A DNA stretch of 64,000 bases, taken from NCBI RefSeq assembly GCF_007489275.1, contig NZ_VLNR01000001.1, positions 63,206 through 127,205 on the forward strand, given 5' to 3'. A program made the position numbers and the translations under genes. Shown here piece after piece: positions 45,782-52,861 of the stretch. The notes under the pieces are model-generated. The model saw nothing but the letters and a program-made list of their open reading frames with translations, was not told the origin of the DNA and ran no database searches. This stretch comes from Aquimarina algiphila (GTDB lineage Bacteria; Bacteroidota; Bacteroidia; Flavobacteriales; Flavobacteriaceae). Positions within the stretch are counted from its first letter, which is position 1; each line of letters opens with the position of its first letter.

Positions 45782-46594
45782 ATGAATTCAACTATTTTTT
45801 TTGAAGAACTCTGGAAACAGTACATTGCAAAGACTCCCTCTGCACAAAAAGTTAAATCCTTATTTGAAAACGAGGGTAATACTGTTTTTAACGATCACAT
45901 TGCCATACGAACTTTTAATGACCCTAGAGTCAATATAGATGTTCTGGCCAAGCCTTTTATCGAAATGGGATATGAACCAAAAGGTGAATATCACTTTGAA
46001 GCTAAAAAATTATATGCGAAACATTTTGAGCATAAGGATAATTCTGACGCACCAAAAATTTTTATTAGTGAATTACTTTTGGAAGAATTCTCTATAGAAT
46101 TAATTGATATTGTACAAAACATACTAAACCAAGTAGATCATCAAATATTTAAACAAAAAGACCTGATCCTAAAAGGTAGAGTTTGGCAAACTCCTTCTTT
46201 TGAAACTTACCAAAAACTTCTTTCAGCATCCGAATATGCTGCATGGATGTATGTCAATGGATTCTGTTCTAATCACTTTACTGTAGATGTTAATAAATTA
46301 AATACTTTTGACAACTTAGAATCTGTGAATGAATTTCTCAAGAAAAATGGTTTTGAAATGAATACTTCTGGAGGTGAAATAAAAGGATCCGCTACCCAGT
46401 TTTTGGAACAATCAAGTATTCTTGCCGATACTGTAGAGGTTCGTTTTGAAGAAGATGTTAAGAAAATTACAACATGCTATTATGAGTTTTCTTATCGATA
46501 TAAAAAAGAAGATAACACTATATTTACTGGCTTTGTAGCAAATTCTGCTGATAAAATTTTTGAAAGCACAGATATGCAGCTACAAGAAAATTAG
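45782..46594 (+). CDS. DUF1338 protein, probable 2-oxoadipate dioxygenase/decarboxylase (HglS-like)
   Basis: This 270-residue protein carries the family's HIAIRT motif with H39 and R43, a second histidine H165 in SNHFTVDV, and glutamates in VEVRFEED (219, 223). These fit the two-His-one-Glu iron site plus the substrate arginine known from the family. The characterised Pseudomonas member converts 2-oxoadipate to D-2-hydroxyglutarate, a step of lysine breakdown. The divergent neighbours, an Lrp regulator and a YdiJ-type dehydrogenase, would sense the pathway and oxidise the product to 2-oxoglutarate. It is shorter than the Pseudomonas enzyme. Family call firm, activity inferred. Confidence 0.85.
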   Translation: MNSTIFFEELWKQYIAKTPSAQKVKSLFENEGNTVFNDHIAIRTFNDPRVNIDVLAKPFIEMGYEPKGEYHFEAKKLYAKHFEHKDNSDAPKIFISELLLEEFSIELIDIVQNILNQVDHQIFKQKDLILKGRVWQTPSFETYQKLLSASEYAAWMYVNGFCSNHFTVDVNKLNTFDNLESVNEFLKKNGFEMNTSGGEIKGSATQFLEQSSILADTVEVRFEEDVKKITTCYYEFSYRYKKEDNTIFTGFVANSADKIFESTDMQLQEN

Positions 46595-46686
46595 ATTAAT
46601 ATTAACAAAAATTTAAGTTTTCTACTTACAGAATAGAGGAATTGTGACGTTATATTCGGGGACTAAATATAAAACCCAATTTTACT

Positions 46687-47175
46687 ATGACAAAACGAAT
46701 TTTAATTTTCGCAGCATTTTTATTAGGTACTATATGTACTATGCAATCACAAGAAATTTCTAAAAATGCTCTTGGTGTAAGACTTGGAGATAATGATGGA
46801 TTTGGAGCTGAAGTTTCTTACCAAAGAGCACTAAACAATGGTAACCGATTAGAATTTGATCTAGGATGGAGAGATTTTGATGCAGGTAATGCCATTAAAC
46901 TAGCAGCACTATACCAATGGGTTTTTAATCTAGATAAAGGATTTAATTGGTATGTTGGTCCAGGTGGAGGAATTGGTATTATTGATTTTGATAACGATTT
47001 CCCTGGAGATAACGATAGTGATAGTTATTTCTTTCTCGCAGGAGATATAGGTATAGAATATAATTTTGATATTCCTATACTTATCTCTTTAGATTTACGA
47101 CCAGAAATTGGTTTTGGAGATTATAATGATGATTTAGATTTTGATATTGGACTTGGTATCCGTTATCAGTTTTAA
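46687..47175 (+). CDS. Small outer-membrane beta-barrel protein
   Basis: This 162-residue protein has a signal peptide (FAAFLLGTICTMQSQ). It then has alternating beta strands with glycine and aromatic residues (GVRLGDNDGFGAEVSYQRA, LEFDLGWRDFD, FNWYVGPGGGIGIIDF, ISLDLRPEIGFG), and ends GIRYQF with the C-terminal aromatic typical of outer-membrane barrels. About eight strands fit the size. The acidic loop DFPGDNDSD is exposed in such models. No specific family or ligand can be named. It stands alone between the DUF1338 gene and the convergent bshA. Confidence 0.78.
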   Translation: MTKRILIFAAFLLGTICTMQSQEISKNALGVRLGDNDGFGAEVSYQRALNNGNRLEFDLGWRDFDAGNAIKLAALYQWVFNLDKGFNWYVGPGGGIGIIDFDNDFPGDNDSDSYFFLAGDIGIEYNFDIPILISLDLRPEIGFGDYNDDLDFDIGLGIRYQF

Positions 47176-47212
47176 TCTACTCACTCATTGAAAAAATAAT
47201 ATTTGATCGTTC

Positions 47213-48340
47213 CTAAGGTATTGCCAATGCACCTTCGTATAAAGCAATATATTTAGGAACGATTGTATTTACATCAAACTTTTCTGCTTCTTTATATGCA
47301 TTCTGTTTAAAGATTTCTAATGTAATATCATCTTTCAGAATACGAATTGCATTTTCTGACATTTCTTTTACATCCCCTACTTTACTAAGATATCCAGATA
47401 CTCCTTGACTATTTACTTCTGGAATTCCTCCAGCATTACTTGATATTACAGGTACTTTATTCATCATAGCCTCTAACGCCGCTAATCCAAAACTTTCTCG
47501 TTCTGAAGGTAATAGAAACAAATCCGAAAAACATAATATCTTATCTATTTCATTACTATTTCCTAAGAAAATTACTTTATCCTTTATGCCGAGTTCTTTA
47601 CATTTTTTCTCGGCTGGTTTACGTTCTGGTCCTTCTCCTACCATTAGTAATTTAGCGGGTATTTCTTTTTGAATATTATAAAAGATATCGACAATATCTG
47701 AAATACGCTTTACAGCTCTAAAATTACTTATATGAGTTACAATACGCTCTTCTGGACTTGCCATTAGTTCTCGTTGACAATCTGTAAAACTGGTTTTCTT
47801 TTGACTCAAATCAATAAAATTAGGGACTACTTCAATATTTTTTGTAATATCAAATAAACGTAAAGTATCTTCTTTTAAATTTTGAGAAACCGAAGTCACA
47901 ATGTCACTATTATTGATACTAAAAGTTACTGCAGGTTTATAAAAAGGATGATTTCCTACCAGAGTAATATCAGTACCATGTAGTGTCGTAACCATAGGAA
48001 TGTGTATTCCTTCCTCTTCTAACATTTTCTTTGCCATATACCCTGCATAAGCATGAGGAATAGCATAATGTACATGCAATACATCTATTTCATATTTCTT
48101 AATGGTATCTACCAATTTACTTGATAGTGCCAATTCATAAGGTTGATAGTGAAAAAGAGGATATGTTGGTACATTTACCTCATGAAAATGAATATTTGGA
48201 TTTAAAAGATTTAAACGAACAGGCTGTTTGTAAGTAATAAAATGGACTTCGTGATCTAGTTTTGCCAAGGCAATTCCCAATTCTGTAGCAACTACTCCAC
48301 TACCTCCAAAGGTAGGATAACAAACAATAGCAATTTTCAT
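47213..48340 (-). CDS. bshA: N-acetyl-alpha-D-glucosaminyl L-malate synthase (bacillithiol synthesis)
   Basis: This 375-residue GT4 glycosyltransferase closely follows BshA. The N-terminal segment is IVCYPTFGGSGVVATELG, with LHVHYAIPHAYAGYMA, TTLHGTDITLVG and VPNFID in the middle and SERESFGLAALEAM near 290 as the GT4 EX7E motif. It joins GlcNAc from UDP-GlcNAc to L-malate, the first step of bacillithiol synthesis. No bshB or bshC is nearby, which is usual in Flavobacteriia. Its presence suggests that the GshB-like gene at 367 is not for glutathione. It is convergent with the beta-barrel gene. Confidence 0.95.
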   Translation of the reverse strand: MKIAIVCYPTFGGSGVVATELGIALAKLDHEVHFITYKQPVRLNLLNPNIHFHEVNVPTYPLFHYQPYELALSSKLVDTIKKYEIDVLHVHYAIPHAYAGYMAKKMLEEEGIHIPMVTTLHGTDITLVGNHPFYKPAVTFSINNSDIVTSVSQNLKEDTLRLFDITKNIEVVPNFIDLSQKKTSFTDCQRELMASPEERIVTHISNFRAVKRISDIVDIFYNIQKEIPAKLLMVGEGPERKPAEKKCKELGIKDKVIFLGNSNEIDKILCFSDLFLLPSERESFGLAALEAMMNKVPVISSNAGGIPEVNSQGVSGYLSKVGDVKEMSENAIRILKDDITLEIFKQNAYKEAEKFDVNTIVPKYIALYEGALAIP

Positions 48341-48609
48341 TTAAATAATTTTTCTTGTGGCACAAGGTACAAGAAAATTAGTATTGCCAATTGTTAAAGT
48401 AGTTTTAAAAAAACTATTCGATATTTGTCAAAATTATTTTACCTGTACCGATTTTAGTCACCAAAAATGATGTGTTTTCTAAAACGTGAGATTCAGATAT
48501 TCTGAGAATGCCCTTTTGTGAATTATGTTAGTATTTCTTAGTAGCACAAAAAATTAAAGTGAATTTTATGTATAAAATCACTATCATACTACTACAATAA
48601 TATTAATAA
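48341..48609. other. Intergenic region between bshA and rnpB
   Basis: About 270 bases without an open frame or convincing hairpin. The bshA promoter should be in its left part and the 3' flank of the RNase P RNA in its right part. I see nothing else. Confidence 0.4.
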
Positions 48610-48611
48610 AA

Positions 48612-48925
48612 AAGCAGATCATAAGCCGGATTCTGTTTCCTCGCCGAAACGAATATCCTTATCATTTATCTAGACTAACAATTACTTATTAGCTCAAACC
48701 GCCTACCCTCTAACATTGGGCGCACAACCCTCAAAAGCTAGTTTACATGGCGTTGCACCGTATAGAGTTTACCTGGTTTCACTACAGCATTACCTGTACA
48801 TACTTTCTGTTGCACTTGTCCTCTTCTGATTACTCAGAATGACGGGAGTTACCCGCTATACTGTGCTATGGTGTCCGGACTTTCCTCTCTCCGTCAAAAA
48901 CGGACAGCGATAAGGTGATCTGCTT
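48612..48925 (-). ncRNA. rnpB: RNase P RNA, bacterial type A
   Basis: On the minus strand the sequence shows conserved RNase P blocks: GAGGAAAGTCCGGACACC near the 5' end, AGAGGGTAGGCGG in the middle, and ACAGAATCCGGCTTATGATC near the 3' end. The outer helix P1 pairs AGCAGATC (48924-48917) with GATCTGCT (48620-48613), which sets both ends. Length is about 314 nt. The -7 element at 48930-48937 lies directly before it. The RNA is the catalytic part that trims tRNA 5' ends. Confidence 0.96.
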
Positions 48926-48929
48926 TGTG

Positions 48930-48937
48930 CAAAAGTA
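48930..48937 (-). promoter_or_regulatory. rnpB -7 element TACTTTTG
   Basis: On the minus strand 48937-48930 reads TACTTTTG, an exact TAnnTTTG match ending 5 bases before helix P1. This fits transcription starting at the mature 5' end. Confidence 0.6.
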
Positions 48938-49040
48938 TTATAATTCTCTATTTAGAATTCAGATTTCGGGATTATTTTTTGGCTGTTAATAACTAAATAT
49001 AAAAAGCGAAAACTAAAATTTATTATTTGTATTCAATTTT

Positions 49041-49048
49041 TAACTTTG
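49041..49048 (+). promoter_or_regulatory. dnaX -7 element TAACTTTG
   Basis: This is an exact TAnnTTTG match ending 5 bases before the ATG at 49054. It supports that ATG over the TTG at 49027 and implies a very short 5' leader. Confidence 0.5.
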
Positions 49049-49053
49049 TATCG

Positions 49054-50850
49054 ATGGAGCATTTTATAGTATCAGCACGCAAATACAGACCCCAAACATT
49101 TAAAGATGTTGTTGGGCAGCAAGCTATTACTAATACTTTACTTAATGCGATTAACAATAACCACCTTGCTCAGGCTTTGTTGTTTACCGGCCCTCGAGGT
49201 GTAGGAAAAACATCTTGTGCCAGAATTCTTGCAAAAACTATTAATCAAGATGGTAATGAACACCCTGATGAGGATTTTGCTTTTAATATTTTTGAACTTG
49301 ATGCGGCTTCAAACAATTCTGTGGATGATATTCGAAGTCTTATAGATCAGGTTCGAATCCCACCACAAGTAGGAAAATACAAAGTATATATAATAGATGA
49401 GGTTCATATGCTTTCTCAAGCAGCTTTTAATGCTTTTCTAAAAACATTAGAGGAGCCTCCAAAACATGCAATATTTATTCTTGCGACCACAGAAAAACAT
49501 AAAATAATACCTACAATATTATCTCGCTGTCAGATATTTGATTTTAAACGTATTACCGTTACTGATGCTAAAAATCATCTAATGCAAGTAGCAAGCCAAG
49601 AGGGGATTACCGCTGATGAAGATGCTTTACAGATTATCGCCCAAAAAGCAGACGGTGCTATGCGAGACGCTTTATCTATTTTTGATAGAGTAGTCAGTTT
49701 TAGTGGTAAAAATTTAACCAGACAAGCGGTTACAGAAAATCTTAATGTTTTAGACTATGAAACATACTTTAAAACAACAGATTTAATACTTCAGAATGAT
49801 ATCCCACAATTATTAGTGGAGTTTAATGAAATTCTGGCTCAAGGTTTTGATGGGCATCATTTTATTGCAGGTCTTGCTTCACATTTTAGAGATATATTGG
49901 TTTGTAAAAACCCTGCCACAATCCCATTGCTGGAAGTCGGAAATCAAACCAAAGCAAAATATCAGGAACAATCACAAAAGGCTCCTCACGATTTTCTTAT
50001 TAAAGGTATTGAACTTGCCAATGATTGCGATTTAAAATATAAAACCAGTCGTAATCAAAGACTACTGGTTGAATTATGTTTAATGCAGCTTGCCTCTATC
50101 CTTCTTCAGGATGGAGAAAAAAAAAATGACCAACCCTACATAATTCCACCCTCATACTTTAAAGAAAAAGGAATAACTCCTGTTAAGATTTCTTCTGAAG
50201 CAAAAGAAAAAGCTATTGAAAATGTTGAAGCACAAAAAACAGAAGATAAATTAGAAACTACCACCAACAAAATCAATGATACTACAAAAAGTGAGGAATC
50301 TTCTATCCATGAGGAAAACAGTTTTGAAAACACTTCTGTAATAGAAACTTCAAAAGTTATAGAAAAGAAACCTCCAACTATTAATAGAGAACGAAGAACT
50401 TCTGGATTATCTCTAAGCAGCATACGAAAGAAAAAAGAACACGAAGAAAGTAAAGAAGAAAAAGTTGTTGATCCAAAGAATCTCCCTTCTTCTCCTTTTA
50501 CAGAAGCACAAATGCAAGATGGATGGATCGAATATGGTAAAATGCAAGACAAAAAAGGAGAACGGATTATTGGTTCTATGTTTGCCATGAACATCCCTAC
50601 TCTAGAGGATAATAAAATTAAGTTAGAACTCCCTAATCAATCCATGAAAGTTGACCTTGAAGCTGCTCAATCCGGATTGTTACAATACTTATATAGAAAA
50701 CTTGATAATTACAGTATTGAACTTAATATTACGGTCAATGAAGAAGCTTCAAAAAAGTACGCTTTTACTCCTCAGGATAAGTACGAGAAACTAAGAGAAA
50801 AGAATCCACTAATTGATAAATTACGCTCTTCTTTTGATTTGGATATTTAA
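49054..50850 (+). CDS. dnaX: DNA polymerase III subunit gamma/tau
   Basis: From the ATG at 49054 the protein has 598 residues. It is the clamp-loader ATPase: ARKYRPQTFKDVVGQQ at 8-23, Walker A GPRGVGKTS at 46-54, ELDAASNNSVDDIR, Walker B IIDEVHMLS, sensor ATTEKHKI and the SRC motif LSRCQIFDFKRI. A low-complexity acidic/lysine linker (about 375-485) leads to a tau C-terminal region. The usual four-cysteine zinc module between Walker A and ELDAAS is missing; that stretch reads KTINQDGNEHPDEDFAF. I see no obvious slippery frameshift heptamer, so only the long form may be made. A TTG reading nine codons upstream is rejected. Confidence 0.96.
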   Translation: MEHFIVSARKYRPQTFKDVVGQQAITNTLLNAINNNHLAQALLFTGPRGVGKTSCARILAKTINQDGNEHPDEDFAFNIFELDAASNNSVDDIRSLIDQVRIPPQVGKYKVYIIDEVHMLSQAAFNAFLKTLEEPPKHAIFILATTEKHKIIPTILSRCQIFDFKRITVTDAKNHLMQVASQEGITADEDALQIIAQKADGAMRDALSIFDRVVSFSGKNLTRQAVTENLNVLDYETYFKTTDLILQNDIPQLLVEFNEILAQGFDGHHFIAGLASHFRDILVCKNPATIPLLEVGNQTKAKYQEQSQKAPHDFLIKGIELANDCDLKYKTSRNQRLLVELCLMQLASILLQDGEKKNDQPYIIPPSYFKEKGITPVKISSEAKEKAIENVEAQKTEDKLETTTNKINDTTKSEESSIHEENSFENTSVIETSKVIEKKPPTINRERRTSGLSLSSIRKKKEHEESKEEKVVDPKNLPSSPFTEAQMQDGWIEYGKMQDKKGERIIGSMFAMNIPTLEDNKIKLELPNQSMKVDLEAAQSGLLQYLYRKLDNYSIELNITVNEEASKKYAFTPQDKYEKLREKNPLIDKLRSSFDLDI

Positions 50851-50928
50851 TATTTTCATTTCTATAACAATTTTCTTTCTTCATATAAATAATAACTCCA
50901 TTATATCTTTCCTTTAAGAAATAGTAAT

Positions 50929-50944
50929 CCCCTGAATATAGGGG
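50929..50944. repeat. CCCCT/AGGGG inverted repeat
   Basis: Perfect 5-base arms around GAATAT, in AT-rich DNA, 4 bases before the shared 15-nt motif. It is similar in composition to the repeat at 21166-21181. Confidence 0.35.
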
Positions 50945-50948
50945 TAAT

Positions 50949-50963
50949 TTTCACTGAAAACAG
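50949..50963 (+). promoter_or_regulatory. 15-nt motif TTTCACTGAAAACAG upstream of precursor-like peptide 3
   Basis: Identical to 29450-29464 ahead of the tandem precursors. Here it lies 223 bases before the ATG. It contains the near-palindrome TTTC-act-GAAA, extended here to TTTTC-act-GAAAA. Confidence 0.45.
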
Positions 50964-51186
50964 TGTATAGCTAAACCGTTATACATTCTATATTTACATT
51001 ACACAGTATCATAAACTAAGGGATTAAATTATGATTTTGTTTAATCAATAAATGCTTTTGGAATACTTAACCATGAATATGACAATAGAGGTCTGTAAAA
51101 GACCATATAATATTCTTGCAAGAGTAGACACAAATAGTGAGTGTCTTTAAACGTTCACTGCAAATCTAATTTTCAAAATTACAATT

Positions 51187-51378
51187 ATGTTAAAAAGCAT
51201 TTTAAATCTTAATAATGTAAAAACATTATCAAAGCAACAACAAGAAGAAGTTAAAGGAGCTGCTTTCGTAAGACCAACATGCAGTCAAAATGGTAGTCAA
51301 TGCACACAATCAGATCAATATGGTATATATACTGATTACGGGCGTTGTCAACGCAGTGGGATTTGTTTTTGGTCTTAG
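51187..51378 (+). CDS. RiPP-like precursor peptide 3, cysteine-rich core
   Basis: This 63-residue peptide begins with a leader-like segment, MLKSILNLNNVKTLSKQQQE, then VKGAA at 22-26 as a GA/GG-type processing site. The core (about 26-63) has four cysteines at 32, 39, 54 and 60, an aromatic end CFWS, and many Ser, Gln and Gly. The leader pattern is like the bacteriocin-type signal of Bacteroidota and parallels peptides 1 and 2 (MLxxxLxLxNVxxL). It could be a RiPP precursor or a small secreted disulfide peptide. No maturation gene is adjacent. A G/C-rich hairpin lies at 51401-51430. Confidence 0.68.
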   Translation: MLKSILNLNNVKTLSKQQQEEVKGAAFVRPTCSQNGSQCTQSDQYGIYTDYGRCQRSGICFWS

Positions 51379-51400
51379 TTTAAAATAAAAACGCATAAAA

Positions 51401-51430
51401 GAGGCTGCTTATAAGTATTTAGGCAGCCTC
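51401..51430. terminator. Hairpin after precursor-like peptide 3
   Basis: GAGGCTGC at 51401-51408 pairs with GCAGCCTC at 51423-51430 around a 14-base loop. The plus strand lacks a T-run after it, so it may be a terminator of another kind or a stabilising 3' hairpin. Confidence 0.5.
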
Positions 51431-51465
51431 ACTTGTATAAACATTCATATTAGATTTCTTTTGGT

Positions 51466-51473
51466 TAATTTTG
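51466..51473 (+). promoter_or_regulatory. -7 element TAATTTTG of the second miaE
   Basis: Exact TAnnTTTG match, ending 27 bases before the ATG at 51501. Confidence 0.45.
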
Positions 51474-51500
51474 CAATACTTTACCATATAACAAAATACT

Positions 51501-52082
51501 ATGCTTGGTTTAAAACTCCCCACAGATCCTAGATGGGTTAATATCGTTGAAAAAAACATTGAAGAAATTCTTACAGATCATGCCTACTGTGAGCAAAAAG
51601 CAACATCTACTGCAATATCACTTATTGTAAGTTTTCCAGAGTACACAGAATTGGTTCAGGAAATGACCAAATTGGTAAAAGAAGAGATCAGTCATTTTAA
51701 AATGGTTCATGACAAAATTATTGAACGAGGATGGATTTTAGGAAGGGATCGAAAAGATGATTATGTCTTGCAATTGGTTACTTTTTTTCCAAAAGGAGGA
51801 AGTAGAACCACACAATTAGTACATAGATTACTTTATGCAGCACTTATTGAGGCCAGAAGTTGCGAACGTTTCAAACTTCTCTCTGAAGAATTAGAAGATC
51901 CAGAATTAGCAAAATTTTATAAAGACCTCATGGTTAGTGAAGCCAATCATTACACTATGTTTTTAAGTTTCGCTCGTCAGTATGGAGAACGTAATGAGGT
52001 TGATAAAAAATGGGAAGAATTGCTTGTTTATGAAGCAGAAATCATGAAATCCCTTGGCAATAAAGAAACTATCCATGGATAA
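51501..52082 (+). CDS. miaE: MiaE-like tRNA hydroxylase, copy 2
   Basis: This 193-residue protein is a paralogue of the protein at 39806-40390, about 60% identical by eye and with the same di-iron ligand blocks (ILTDHAYCEQK, EEISHFKMVHD, LIEARSCERF, SEANHYTMF). The segment from about 38 to 60 diverges most, while the active-site blocks and the KETIHG tail are kept, so both are probably active. It has its own -7 element and a 15-bp terminator. The two copies may act on different tRNA modifications or under different conditions. Confidence 0.9.
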   Translation: MLGLKLPTDPRWVNIVEKNIEEILTDHAYCEQKATSTAISLIVSFPEYTELVQEMTKLVKEEISHFKMVHDKIIERGWILGRDRKDDYVLQLVTFFPKGGSRTTQLVHRLLYAALIEARSCERFKLLSEELEDPELAKFYKDLMVSEANHYTMFLSFARQYGERNEVDKKWEELLVYEAEIMKSLGNKETIHG

Positions 52083-52090
52083 AATATTTC

Positions 52091-52125
52091 AAAAGCTGTT
52101 GTTTTTTTAAAACAACAGCTTTTGA
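52091..52125. terminator. Bidirectional 15-bp terminator
   Basis: CAAAAGCTGTTGTTT at 52091-52105 pairs perfectly with AAACAACAGCTTTTG at 52111-52125 around a 5-base loop. It lies between convergent genes (miaE copy 2 and the outer-membrane protein gene). Confidence 0.8.
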
Positions 52126-52139
52126 TTGGTTTATTAATA

Positions 52140-52859
52140 TTATAAAGGTATAAATGCCGAAACCTTGTAAAATTCGTCTGATGTTCCTGCATCAGTATTT
52201 AACGTTGAACCTGCAGAAATTCTAAATGCAATTCCCTTATCAAATTTTAATTTTATCGAACCTCCTAACCATTGATATATAAGCAAAGGGTCTCCCTCTT
52301 CTTGTCTTGTAATTCCGAAGGATTCATAAAAAGCACCAAGTACAACTCTAGAACTAATATTTATACCTGGTGCCATCCAATTGAGTAAGTAATCTTTTGT
52401 AATAATATCATCATCTTCTCTTAGTGATTTATAATATGCCAAATAGCCTTCAAAATCAAATATTCTGTCATGGTAGTTTACATAAATATTAGGAACCAGC
52501 CCTTCTCCTATTTTTGTTTCTTTACTGTTAGATGAGAACTTCCCATGGGAAATCCCTAAGGAAGGGTTTAAGTAAAGCTTATTCTCAAATAACTTAAATC
52601 CAAGCCCTACTCCTGTTTCTAATAATAGATCACTTCCTGTTTCTAAATTCCCAAAAGAAGTATTTGTCCAGAAAATACTATAGATAGTAATGTCATAATT
52701 TTTATTGGTTTCGAAATTACCAAAGAAAATAGGGTAAAATCCAGCCACGCTATTATGTATTATTTTTGTTGCAAAAGTTGCTTTCTTTTTCTCTTCAGTC
52801 TCTTGAGCACTTAGATTGCATAGTGATAATGTGAGTACTAAAATTATTATTTTTTTCAT
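52140..52859 (-). CDS. Putative outer-membrane beta-barrel protein at the end of the ACP operon
   Basis: This 239-residue protein has a signal peptide (ILVLTLSLCNLSAQ) and a beta-rich body with amphipathic strands (FWTNTSFGNLETGSDLLLE, GVGLGFKLFENKLYLNPSLG, FRISAGSTLNTDAG) ending SAFIPL. This suggests an outer-membrane barrel of about ten strands. It begins 2 bases after the hydrolase stop, so it belongs to the same transcript as the ligase, ACP and decarboxylase. It may export or host the operon's product, which is inference only. I cannot name the family with certainty. Confidence 0.68.
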   Translation of the reverse strand: MKKIIILVLTLSLCNLSAQETEEKKKATFATKIIHNSVAGFYPIFFGNFETNKNYDITIYSIFWTNTSFGNLETGSDLLLETGVGLGFKLFENKLYLNPSLGISHGKFSSNSKETKIGEGLVPNIYVNYHDRIFDFEGYLAYYKSLREDDDIITKDYLLNWMAPGINISSRVVLGAFYESFGITRQEEGDPLLIYQWLGGSIKLKFDKGIAFRISAGSTLNTDAGTSDEFYKVSAFIPL

Positions 52860-52861
52860 GA

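Larger units (their letters stand above)
50851..51186. other. 336-bp region upstream of precursor-like peptide 3
   Basis: It holds the inverted repeat CCCCT-gaatat-AGGGG at 50929-50944 and the 15-nt motif at 50949-50963. Two small hairpins lie nearer the gene: GGTCT/AGACC at 51090-51104 and AGACAC/GTGTCT at 51126-51146. This suggests a long structured 5' leader. A 25-codon open frame at 51073-51150 spans both hairpins and is not called. Confidence 0.45.

Noticed and set aside
49349..49362. GGTTCGAATCCC, resembling a tRNA T-loop
   Set aside because: It lies inside the dnaX reading frame (residues reading QVRIPPQ), and no acceptor, D or anticodon arms can be built around it.
51073..51150. 25-codon open frame ahead of precursor-like peptide 3
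   Set aside because: It spans two hairpins in the leader and has no leader-peptide pattern. A regulatory uORF cannot be shown from one sequence.
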